A stretch of DNA of 64,000 bases from Candidatus Delongbacteria bacterium (GTDB lineage Bacteria; CAIWAD01): contig JBAYTZ010000006.1 in NCBI GenBank assembly GCA_041675285.1, positions 124,001 to 188,000 on the forward strand. Direction: 5' to 3'. Position 1 is the first letter of the stretch. The number at the start of each line of letters is the position of its first letter. Under the pieces are notes generated by a model. It did no database searches. It was not told the DNA's origin and worked only from the letters and a program-made list of their open reading frames with translations. The position numbers and the translations under genes are program-made. Below, in pieces: positions 17,257 to 24,563 of this stretch.

Positions 17257-17366
17257 AGCACGAAGACTCGAAGACTCAAAGAGGAATGGACTCTTTGGTA
17301 GCACGGGAATGAATACTCCCTTTGTATTGCGTCCCTTCTTGCTTTGAGTCTTTGAGTCTTCGTGCT
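17257..17366. repeat. Palindromic octamer-repeat element
   Basis: A near-perfect inverted repeat with 25-base arms: left 17257-17281 (AGCACGAAGACTCGAAGACT then CAAAG) and right 17342-17366, complementary at 24 of 25 positions. The units TTTGAGTC, TTTGAGTC, TTCGTGCT show an 8-base period. It lies between two convergent genes. Confidence 0.85.
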
Positions 17367-17409
17367 AAAGCCCGCGCAGCGCAGTAAAGCAAGGCGCAGC
17401 GCAGGAAGG

Positions 17410-18090
17410 TCAGGGCCGGCGCGGGGAATCGAGCGCCATGATCATCTCCACCCGCCGCTGGTGGCGGCCGCCCTCGTAGGGCTCTTTCAGCCAGGCCAGG
17501 GCCAGTTGCAGGCAGAGCTCCTCCCCCAGGCGTCCGCCCAGGGTCAGCACGTTGGCGTCGTTGTGGCGGCGGCTGGAGAGCGCGGCGGCGACGGACTCGC
17601 AGGCCGCCGCCCGGATCCCGGGAACGCGGTTGCACACCATGGCCGAGGCCACGCCCACCGTGTCCAGCATGATCCCGCGGGCCGCCTCGCCCCGGGCCAC
17701 GCACTCGGCCAACAGCCGGGCCCAGTGCGGATAATCCGTCGGGCCGGGATCGGGACAACCCAGATCCAGCACGCTGAAGCCGGCTCGTTCCAGCTCTGCC
17801 GCCAGATGACGCCGGCAGGGATAGCCGCCGTGGTCGCTGGCCAGGGCCAGCTGGACGCGCTCGCGCCCGGCGGGTTCGACGGTCAGCCCCGCCGCGCGGC
17901 CGGGAGCCTGCGCGGGAGCTAGCAGGCTGGCCTCCTCCACCCAGTCCAGCCGCACGCCCAGCCGGACGGCCAGATCGCGCGCCTCGTCGGTCAACACGCA
18001 GCGGCCCTTCACCAGCACCAGCCTGGCCTGACCCTTGGGCGCGCGCGCCGCCCGGCGCACCTGCTCGGCGGCGATCAAGCGGCGGGCCAT
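17410..18090 (-). CDS. RpiB/LacA/LacB-family sugar-phosphate isomerase with N-terminal extension
   Basis: A 226-residue protein. Residues ~75-226 form a RpiB-like domain (LALASDHGGYPCRRHLAAEL, TDYPHWA, RRHNDANVLTLGGR, YEGGRHQRRVEMI), a family that interconverts ribose-5-P and ribulose-5-P or related sugars. The position of the Escherichia coli catalytic Cys (ICGTG) is Asp here (LDTVG). The N-terminal ~70 residues (MARRLIAAEQVRRAAR...LTDEARDLAVRLGVRLDW) form a separate domain that I recall next to RpiB domains in some microcompartment gene sets. The ATG overlaps the stop of the GH2-like gene (TGATG), so the two are translationally coupled. Substrate unknown. Confidence 0.82.
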   Translation of the reverse strand: MARRLIAAEQVRRAARAPKGQARLVLVKGRCVLTDEARDLAVRLGVRLDWVEEASLLAPAQAPGRAAGLTVEPAGRERVQLALASDHGGYPCRRHLAAELERAGFSVLDLGCPDPGPTDYPHWARLLAECVARGEAARGIMLDTVGVASAMVCNRVPGIRAAACESVAAALSSRRHNDANVLTLGGRLGEELCLQLALAWLKEPYEGGRHQRRVEMIMALDSPRRP

Positions 18091-20669
18091 CAGACGCCCC
18101 CGTAGACGTGGCGGTAGTAGTCCAGGTACTCGAACAGGCTCTGGCTGCGCTCGTACCAGACGATCACCAGCACCAGCAGGACCAGCCCGAGCAGGGACAT
18201 CAGGGCGAACATGCCCCAGAAGCGACGCTCGAAGGCGATGCGCAGGGCTTTGAAGAGGCGCGCCAGATACCAGAGCCCGAGCAGCACCAGCAGGATCACG
18301 GTGGGAATCCGCGCCGCCGGGGACTGCATCAAGGGCTGAAAGACGATCCCGACGGGGATGGCGAACAGCAGGCTGGTGGAACTCCAGGCCAGCAGCGTGA
18401 CCGCCTGGCGGTAGGTGAAGCGCGCGTTGGTCAAGAGGCCCAGCACGCGCAGGCCCAGCGCGAACAGCACCTGCCCGCCCAGCAGGGCCAGGCCCAACTG
18501 CAGGATGCTCTCCAGCGGCGTCCAGGCCAGGCGGTGGATCCACTGCTGCAAGGGATCCAGCACCACCACCAGCCCGAGCATGCGGTCCATCAGCGGGCTT
18601 TTGCGCAACAGGTGCAGCCAGCCGCTGCCCAGCAGGGCCAGGGTGCCCGAGACCAGCACCAGCAGGAAGAGGGCCTGGCCGAACTGGAAGACCCGCCGGT
18701 CGCGGATGTCCGTGAAAAAGCCGTGGGAGTGGATGAAGGAGCGCCGCAGGTTCTGGCCAAAGACGTTGTTCTGCTTCCAGCCGATCAGGAGCAGGATTAG
18801 CAGCGCGAAACCCGTCAGCGGGAAGGCGGCGGGGTGCTGGGGCGAGTACTCGCCGCGGCTGAGGGTGGAGGGTGCCGCGCCGGAATAGAGGCTGGCCAGC
18901 TCTTTGGCCGAGCCGCGGGCCACGCGCTCCTCGTTGTGCAGCCCGAAGGTGACCAGCGAGGGCTCCTGGCCGGGGGGCGAGGCCAGCTGGGGCCGGCCGC
19001 CGCGCCAATCGGCGAAGGAGTGGACGATGGTGCCCGCCGGCCGCAGGGAGCCGCCCGCCGCCCAAGCGCGCTGGGCGCCCAACACGGTGGTCTGGATCGC
19101 CCAGGCCTGGTGCAGTTCGCCCCAGGGATTCTCGTAGCCTTCCAGATTGCCGGTTTCCACGGCCCAGCCCACCCGCGCCAGCAGCACGGGCACGCCGGCC
19201 CGGGGCAGATCCTGGTGGCTGCGCGAGCCGAAGGGTTCCAGCAGCAGGAAATCCAGCCCCTTGACCGCGGCGGCCTCGTCACCCACCCGGCGCGAGAAGA
19301 AGCCGCCCGCGCCCAGCAACAGGGGACCTTCGGTCCGCAGGGTCTGCATCTCGGCGATCCAGGACTCCGCGCCTTCGCTGAAGTCCAGCCCGCTGCCCAG
19401 GCTGAGACCCAGCCAGGAGGCCGAGCCGCGGGACTGGCGCACCAGTTCGGTGGCCTGGGCCAGCGCCGCCTGGCGGAAGGCCTCGCGGGCCACCAGCCGC
19501 GGCGGGATCTGCCAGACGGGCAGCTCGCTGATCACCAGCAGGCCCAGCCGGTCGCAGATCTCCCCCAGGGCGGGATGGGGCGCCCCGCGCATGTGCAGCA
19601 CGAGGTTGACGCCCATGTTCTTGATGGTCTCCAGGTCGCGCTGGAGCTGCTGGACGGAGATGGCCATGCCCGTGGCGGGATGGTCGGCCACGTAGCTGAT
19701 GCCCTGCAGGAAGTAGGGCTGGCCGTTGAGCCGGAAGCCCTCCGGTCCGCCGCTGATTTCCTTGATGCCCAGCGTCTTGCGCGTCCGGTGGACCACCTGG
19801 CCGCCCTGGCTGAGCACCAGTACCAACTCGAGCAGCTCGGGCTGCTCGGGCGACCAGCGCGGCAGGGGCGAAGCGCCGGCGATGCTGAAGCGCAGGGGCA
19901 CGCTCTCCTGCTGCTTCACCTGCACGGCCAGCCGGCCCGCGGCCAGCACGGCGCCCTCCGGCCGGCGCAGGATGGCGTCCAGCCAGACGTCCGGCGCCGC
20001 CCGCAGGCTGTCCAGACCCAGCAGCTCGGTGCTGCGCACGCGCAGGTTCAGGTCCAGCGCCTCCTGGGCGCCACGCCGCAGCTGCCACTGGACGTCCTCG
20101 CAGCGCAGGCGCGGACCCTCCAGCAGGTAGACCTCGCGGTAGATCCCGCCGTAGTTGCGCGGGTCGCCACTCTGGGTCTTGAGGGGCACGGTCTGGTGGG
20201 CGGAGAGCCGGTTGTCCACCCGGACGTCCAGCTCGTTCTGCCCGCCGAAGTGCAGGAAGCGCTCGGGGATCTCGATCTGGAAGGAGCCCGAGCTGCCTTC
20301 GTGGCGCTCGAGGAACTTGCCGTTGATGTGGATGCGGCAGGAATAGGAGACGCCGCCGAACCAGAGCCGCCAGACGGACTGCACGCCCGCGTCGGGCAGG
20401 GTGAAGACGCGCCGGAAGCGCACCTCGCCCGGGTGGCCCGACCAGCAGGAGGGGACGCGGCAGGTGCCGCTCTGGCCATTCTCCGTCTCCCAGCTCCAGG
20501 TGCCGCCCAGTTCGTGCAGGCGGGCATCCAGGCTGTCCAGCCGCGGTCGCCAAGCGGGGGCCGGCGGCTGGGACGAAGCGGGCTGGAAGACTGGGGCGGC
20601 CTGCAGCAGTCCGCTGCAGACCAGGACGAGCAGCCAAAGGAGCGGCCGAAGCACCGGATGTCCGTTCAC
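18090..20669 (-). CDS. GH2-like ectodomain fused to a six-helix membrane domain, catalytic motif missing
   Basis: An 859-residue protein: signal peptide (~1-25), a glycoside hydrolase family 2 layout (sugar-binding domain with GTWSWE...RVPSCW and NYGGIYREVYL, Ig-like domain, then a TIM-barrel-like part with GFRLNGQPYFLQGISYVADHP), and from about residue 640 six hydrophobic helices resembling a Yip1-like domain. In active GH2 enzymes the acid/base Glu sits in LGNE; here the aligned place reads SLGSG. The nucleophile Glu segment reads LLARVGW. Activity is therefore unlikely, and carbohydrate binding at the membrane surface is more plausible. GTG start at 20667-20669. It follows the TPR/TolQR/AgmX operon after a hairpin, and is coupled to the RpiB-like gene. 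Confidence 0.8.
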   Translation of the reverse strand: MNGHPVLRPLLWLLVLVCSGLLQAAPVFQPASSQPPAPAWRPRLDSLDARLHELGGTWSWETENGQSGTCRVPSCWSGHPGEVRFRRVFTLPDAGVQSVWRLWFGGVSYSCRIHINGKFLERHEGSSGSFQIEIPERFLHFGGQNELDVRVDNRLSAHQTVPLKTQSGDPRNYGGIYREVYLLEGPRLRCEDVQWQLRRGAQEALDLNLRVRSTELLGLDSLRAAPDVWLDAILRRPEGAVLAAGRLAVQVKQQESVPLRFSIAGASPLPRWSPEQPELLELVLVLSQGGQVVHRTRKTLGIKEISGGPEGFRLNGQPYFLQGISYVADHPATGMAISVQQLQRDLETIKNMGVNLVLHMRGAPHPALGEICDRLGLLVISELPVWQIPPRLVAREAFRQAALAQATELVRQSRGSASWLGLSLGSGLDFSEGAESWIAEMQTLRTEGPLLLGAGGFFSRRVGDEAAAVKGLDFLLLEPFGSRSHQDLPRAGVPVLLARVGWAVETGNLEGYENPWGELHQAWAIQTTVLGAQRAWAAGGSLRPAGTIVHSFADWRGGRPQLASPPGQEPSLVTFGLHNEERVARGSAKELASLYSGAAPSTLSRGEYSPQHPAAFPLTGFALLILLLIGWKQNNVFGQNLRRSFIHSHGFFTDIRDRRVFQFGQALFLLVLVSGTLALLGSGWLHLLRKSPLMDRMLGLVVVLDPLQQWIHRLAWTPLESILQLGLALLGGQVLFALGLRVLGLLTNARFTYRQAVTLLAWSSTSLLFAIPVGIVFQPLMQSPAARIPTVILLVLLGLWYLARLFKALRIAFERRFWGMFALMSLLGLVLLVLVIVWYERSQSLFEYLDYYRHVYGGV

Positions 20670-20715
20670 GCTGGGGCCGGCGCCCGGGGGGGCGGCGGCG
20701 GATTGCGGTTCAACG

Positions 20716-20744
20716 ACGCAGGCGGAGAGGGCCTCCGCCTGCGT
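20716..20744 (-). terminator. Strong hairpin after the TolQR/AgmX operon
   Basis: Perfect 12-bp arms (ACGCAGGCGGAG / CTCCGCCTGCGT) with a 5-base loop lie 45 bases downstream of the AgmX-like stop. The following bases on the minus strand lack a real T-run, so termination may be partial and some transcripts may continue into the GH2-like gene. Confidence 0.65.
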
Positions 20745-20788
20745 GGGGTTTCAGGTCGGACCGGCGGCGGCTGGGCCGCCCACCGGGA

Positions 20789-21847
20789 TCAGGCGCCGAA
20801 GGCCATCTTCTGTCCCATCTTGAAGTCACCCAGTTTGGGGTCGATGGGATCGAAGCGCCAGCTGGAGATCTTCTGCTTGAGGCAGCTCTCCACACGGCGG
20901 CCGGCGTTGGGATCGGACCAGTTGGACTGGCTCATCTCCACGTCGGTCACGCTGCCGTCGGGCTTGATGGTGAACTTGGCCAGGACCGAGCCCTTGAGGC
21001 CGCGGTCGCGCTGCAACTGGCGCTCGTAGCAGTCCTTCAGGCCGGGCGAGTAGCCGTTGATCACGGCCCGCAAGGCCTGGCTGCTGCGCGCGCTCTCGCC
21101 TGCGAACTTGCCGCTGCGGTCGTAGGTCTGGACCGCGCCCTCCAGCAGGGCGCCCACGGTCCCGCCGCCGCCGGCGCGCGTGTCCACGTCAGTGAGCGCG
21201 CCCTGCAGGTCCACGCCGCCCGAGCCGCCCGAGCCGGCCTTGGCGCCGTCGGTCTTCAGCCGCTTGACGTTCTCGGCGGCTTTGCCCGTCACCATGCCCA
21301 CCAGGCCCTTGGTGCTGACGGATCCGCCGGAGGTCACCTGGGCGGCGTCCACCAGGCCGCGCGCGGCGCTGCCGCCGCTGGAACCCGTCACCAGCGAGAT
21401 GCCGCCGGTGGAATTGATCACTTGCTGGCTGATGGCCGCACGCCGGTTGGCCCGCCGTTCGGAGGCGGCGGAGCGCCGTTCGGCCGAAGCCTGGGCACTG
21501 CCCTGCTGCCGCTCTGCGGGCCGCTCAAGCTCTTCGCGGGCTTCCTGCTGGGCCGGCGCGGCCTCCTCTTCGGCGGGTCCGCCCTCTTCGGCCACGTCCG
21601 TGGCCGTGGTGAGGGGTTCGGCCGCCGTCTCCACCGGGGCCATCTCCACCTTGAGCATCTTGTAGCGCGCGGCGAACAGCTCCTGGATGTCTTTCTGGCT
21701 GAGTTCCGGAATCTCGATCTGGCTGCCCAGATAGATCAGCACCAGTTCGATCAGGCCGAACAGGACCGCCAGCCCGATGGTCAGCCCGTCCAGGTTGGCA
21801 AAGGGCTTGCGTCGGTAGTCGGCCAGGGCCGTGTGGGAAGTGGACAC
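20789..21847 (-). CDS. AgmX/TonB-like energy transducer
   Basis: A 352-residue protein with a cytoplasmic N-terminus, one transmembrane helix (~22-42, GLTIGLAVLFGLIELVLIYL), a long low-complexity Ala/Glu/Gln-rich periplasmic linker (~75-140) and a C-terminal domain of AgmX/PglI type. That domain contains INGYSPGLKDCYERQLQRD, VLAKFTIKPDGSV and VESCLKQKISSWRF with two cysteines. This is the TonB-like partner that transmits TolQ/TolR proton-driven movement across the periplasm, known from myxococcal gliding and related systems. GTG start at 21845-21847 with GGAGGG six bases upstream. It is the last gene of the operon beginning at 31622. Confidence 0.88.
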   Translation of the reverse strand: MSTSHTALADYRRKPFANLDGLTIGLAVLFGLIELVLIYLGSQIEIPELSQKDIQELFAARYKMLKVEMAPVETAAEPLTTATDVAEEGGPAEEEAAPAQQEAREELERPAERQQGSAQASAERRSAASERRANRRAAISQQVINSTGGISLVTGSSGGSAARGLVDAAQVTSGGSVSTKGLVGMVTGKAAENVKRLKTDGAKAGSGGSGGVDLQGALTDVDTRAGGGGTVGALLEGAVQTYDRSGKFAGESARSSQALRAVINGYSPGLKDCYERQLQRDRGLKGSVLAKFTIKPDGSVTDVEMSQSNWSDPNAGRRVESCLKQKISSWRFDPIDPKLGDFKMGQKMAFGA

Positions 21848-21857
21848 GCTGGCCCTC

Positions 21858-22409
21858 CTATTCGCTCTTGATCACGACGAACTGGGTCATGGCGAACTGC
21901 TCGTCCCCGCAGGTCTTCAAGACCTTGAGGATCGAGTTGTAGTCCACGGCCGCATCCGCCTGAATGGTGATCTGCCCGTCAAACGGGATGCCCAGCTGCT
22001 GCTCGCGGACCCGCAACTCGACAGCCACGCCGCGCAGGTACTGCTGCAGGCCCGGCAGGGTCATGGCCGCCGGATCCTGGGCCGCCGCGCCGCTGGCCAC
22101 GGCCAGCAGCGTGCTCCCCTCGTCCAGCAGCTGCACGCGTTTGCCCTTGTCTTCCGCGTACACGCCCGGCGTCCCGCTGAGCTGGCCCGAGTCCACCACG
22201 ATGGAGACCGTGGAGCGGGGCGAGGTGTCGATGTTCGATTGCGGAAGCTCCAGCTGGTCCACCTGGTTCACGAGCAGGCCGGTGGCCGAGTAACTCATGA
22301 TCAGGAAGAGCAGCATGTTGGTGAAGATGTCCATCATGGAGGCCAGGGGGATGTTCTCCTCCTTGGCGCTCCGCGCGGACAGCTTCCGCATGTTGGTGGG
22401 TGCCGCCAT
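21858..22409 (-). CDS. ExbD/TolR-family protein with channel Asp
   Basis: A 183-residue protein with the TolR/ExbD plan: short cytoplasmic N-terminus, one transmembrane helix (~22-44, PLASMMDIFTNMLLFLIMSY) and a periplasmic domain ending AVDYNSILKVLKTCGDEQFA...VVIKSE. Asp27, early in the helix, corresponds to the proton-carrying Asp of the family. It should pair with the TolQ-like protein and the Asn-bearing paralogue in front of it. ATG start 22407-22409 with AGGAG upstream; ten bases separate it from the AgmX-like gene. Function in energising the operon's envelope machine is inferred from family and context. Confidence 0.9.
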   Translation of the reverse strand: MAAPTNMRKLSARSAKEENIPLASMMDIFTNMLLFLIMSYSATGLLVNQVDQLELPQSNIDTSPRSTVSIVVDSGQLSGTPGVYAEDKGKRVQLLDEGSTLLAVASGAAAQDPAAMTLPGLQQYLRGVAVELRVREQQLGIPFDGQITIQADAAVDYNSILKVLKTCGDEQFAMTQFVVIKSE

Positions 22410-22418
22410 CCCGCGCTC

Positions 22419-23054
22419 CTAGTTGATCTTGCCCATCATGGGGGTGGGGAAGAGCTTTTCGATCTCGTTGGAATTGGGGTCCTTCCAGCGGCGCGTGGCA
22501 TCCAGCAGGGACACCAGTTGCTGGAAGGGCAATTCGTTCGGCGCGCTGATGATCACCGTCTCCGCGTCGTCGAAGCCGTAGGCGTCGACCATGATGGGCG
22601 AGCCGTCGCTGTTGTAGCGCAGGTTGCCCGCCGCGTCGAAGGCCTGCTCCTTGCCCTTGATGCTGGGCTTGACGATCTCGCGCCGGATGCGCAGCAGCTC
22701 TTGATTGACCCCGGCGAAATCCAGCTCTCCCGTCGGGTTCCGCGGGAAGTACTTGTAGCGGCCCGGCTCCGTGGTGGTGGAGGTGGCGCCGAAGACCGAG
22801 ACGGCCACGCCTTCCTGATCCACCGCCACCAGCAGGGAGAGCTTGGGCAGGGGTTGTTCCTGTTCGGTCGCCATGCCGCCGCCGCCGCCGGCGGCCGCGG
22901 GGGGAAGGCGGGTCTCCAGCAGACCCAGCCTGACCCACTCGGAAGAAGTGAGCAAGAGCGGAATCAACACCACGATCATGTTGAGGATCGGGAGGAGATT
23001 CAGTTCCGCCTCTTCCGACACGTACTTCCGCTTGTCGCTGGGCTTGAAGGCCAC
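22419..23054 (-). CDS. ExbD/TolR-like protein with Asn at the channel Asp position
   Basis: A 211-residue paralogue of the next gene, with one transmembrane helix (~20-37, LLPILNMIVVLIPLLL). The expected Asp is Asn25. The periplasmic part contains a Gly/Ala-rich linker, then a domain with the usual VVIISAPNELPFQQLVSLLDATR-type fold (core shown). The GTG start at 23052-23054 follows the TolQ stop directly (TAAGTG). A TolR dimer built from one Asp and one Asn subunit would have one rather than two proton-carrying residues. Subfamilies with Asn here exist as far as I recall; their role is not settled. Confidence 0.87.
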   Translation of the reverse strand: MAFKPSDKRKYVSEEAELNLLPILNMIVVLIPLLLTSSEWVRLGLLETRLPPAAAGGGGGMATEQEQPLPKLSLLVAVDQEGVAVSVFGATSTTTEPGRYKYFPRNPTGELDFAGVNQELLRIRREIVKPSIKGKEQAFDAAGNLRYNSDGSPIMVDAYGFDDAETVIISAPNELPFQQLVSLLDATRRWKDPNSNEIEKLFPTPMMGKIN

Positions 23055-23801
23055 TTATTTGCTCCCGGTGATCAGGTGGATGAGCTTCACCGAGTACTCG
23101 TCCACGTCGTTGAGAATGGACTTGGTCTTGTTGTTGATGAACGCGAAGGCCAGGGTGCCGGGAACCGCCACCACCAGACCGTGCAGGGTGGTGAGCATGG
23201 CGGTGCCGATGGCCTTGGCCAGCAGCGCGCCCTTGCTGGCGGCGTCGGCGTTCTCCAGGGCCGTGAAGGCCTGGATCAGACCGTAGATCGTGCCCATCAG
23301 ACCGAGCAGCGTGGCAACGTTGGAAAGGGTCTGCAACCAGCCCGTGCGCTTCTCCAGCCGCGGGATGATCTCCAGGGCGGCCTCGTCCACCGCGTTCTGG
23401 ATGTTGCGGTAGTCCACCACCTCGCGCTCCGCCGCCTCTTTCAAGGCACGGGCGTAGATGTAGGCCAGGGCCTTCTCGGACATGCTCTCCGCCAGCTTGT
23501 AGGCCTTGCCCACTTCGCCGCTCTTGATCAGCTTGAAGATGTCCGCGGAGAACTTCGCCGAATCGATGTTCGACTTGAAGTTGACGGAAATCAGCCGCTC
23601 CACGAAGATCACCATGATCGCCAGGCCGCAGAGCCAGATCAGCCAGTAGAACCAGAAGCCGGACTGGCTCGTGTCCGCAGTGGCCTTGAGCAGCACGACC
23701 ATGGGGTTGACCAGTTGTTGTCCCGTCTCCTGTGCCGCCGCGCATCCAGCCATCAGCAGGCCGGCCAGCGCCAGCATGGGAGTCGCAAGCTTGTGCCGCA
23801 T
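23055..23801 (-). CDS. MotA/TolQ/ExbB-family proton channel protein
   Basis: A 248-residue protein with an N-terminal signal-like helix (MLALAGLLMAGCAAAQ, with a possible lipobox), a second helix (~50-68, FWFYWLIWLCGLAIMVIFVE), a cytoplasmic loop, and the paired TM helices of the TolQ core (LQTLSNVATLLGLMGTIYGL and AIGTAMLTTLHGLVVAVPGT). The conserved GLMGT and GTAMLTTLxGLxVAIP-type motifs assign the family. Five such subunits surround two TolR-type helices and use the proton gradient. ATG at 23799-23801, GGAGG six bases upstream. It is followed without a gap by two TolR-like genes. Confidence 0.92.
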   Translation of the reverse strand: MRHKLATPMLALAGLLMAGCAAAQETGQQLVNPMVVLLKATADTSQSGFWFYWLIWLCGLAIMVIFVERLISVNFKSNIDSAKFSADIFKLIKSGEVGKAYKLAESMSEKALAYIYARALKEAAEREVVDYRNIQNAVDEAALEIIPRLEKRTGWLQTLSNVATLLGLMGTIYGLIQAFTALENADAASKGALLAKAIGTAMLTTLHGLVVAVPGTLAFAFINNKTKSILNDVDEYSVKLIHLITGSK

Positions 23802-23821
23802 GTCAAATCCTCCGCTATCCA

Positions 23822-24199
23822 TTAACCCAACAATTGCGAGATCAGGTGACGAATGGCCTCCATCTGCCCGCGCAGTTTGTTGGAGGCGCACACCGGGTTC
23901 GTGTAGACGCAGATGTTGGCCCGGCAGTAGTCCAGGCGCTCGTTGCAACCCACGTTGTACTGGTACGTGGTGGTGGGCATCATGCGCGCCGTGATCTCAT
24001 CGCGTGACAGATTCAGGGACTTCTCCTGGGCCAGCCTGAGCAGGAAGCTCCAGAGGAAGACCTGGGCCTCCAGCACTTCGCGTGGTTTGAGCTTTTTCAG
24101 CTCCGCGCTGAACAGGGCCGGATCGTGGCAGCACTCAACCAGGCGTTCGCCGATGTGGCGGATGTTGGACGCAACGGGATCCGTTTTGTCAGTTGCCAC
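23822..24199 (-). CDS. Small Cys-rich protein in the TolQR operon
   Basis: A 125-residue protein without signal peptide. The helical N-terminal half (IRHIGERLVECCHDPALFSAELKK...) is followed by a cluster of four cysteines in CNERLDYCRANICVYTNPVC, then a helical end. I chose the GTG at 24197-24199 because GGGGAGGG lies six bases upstream; an ATG at 24227-24229 is possible but has no such site. It overlaps the preceding small secreted-protein gene by 11 bases. I do not recognise the family. Its place just before TolQ suggests a cytoplasmic partner or regulator of the motor. Confidence 0.7.
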   Translation of the reverse strand: MATDKTDPVASNIRHIGERLVECCHDPALFSAELKKLKPREVLEAQVFLWSFLLRLAQEKSLNLSRDEITARMMPTTTYQYNVGCNERLDYCRANICVYTNPVCASNKLRGQMEAIRHLISQLLG

Positions 24200-24563
24200 G
24201 CTGACCCTCCCCACCTGACTTGACATCATCGGTCGCCGCGGGCCCGCCCTTGAGCGGCCAGGCCGCCGTCTGCAACACGCGCGCGCGGGCCAGCAGCGCC
24301 TCGCGGTCCAGGATGCGCGCCTCGCGGGCCATCTCCCGGTCCAGGTCCACCAGTTCCTCGTCCGGCGCCCGCACCTGGTCGAAAAAGGACTTCTCCAGCC
24401 GGAAGCCCGAGATCTGGGGCATCATGCGCGCCGAGATGATCGCCACGGCCGGTTCCTTCACCTTGCCCGTGATCTCCAACTCGTCGAGCATGAACACATC
24501 TTCCTGGGCGGCCAAGCCCGACGCCAGGAACAGGACGAGGCTAATCCATCCGATTCTTGACAT
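24189..24563 (-). CDS. Small secreted protein of the TolQR operon
   Basis: A 124-residue protein with a signal peptide (MSRIGWISLVLFLASGLAAQ). The mature N-terminus DVFMLDELEITGKVKEPAVAIISAR is reminiscent of short periplasmic segments (…GKVxKP…) found in proteins of TonB/Agl-like clusters. The rest is helical and charged. The gene overlaps the end of the giant TPR gene by 23 bases and the next gene by 11, so the set is tightly coupled. Function unknown; a periplasmic accessory of the TPR/TolQR complex is inferred. Confidence 0.75.
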   Translation of the reverse strand: MSRIGWISLVLFLASGLAAQEDVFMLDELEITGKVKEPAVAIISARMMPQISGFRLEKSFFDQVRAPDEELVDLDREMAREARILDREALLARARVLQTAAWPLKGGPAATDDVKSGGEGQRGN

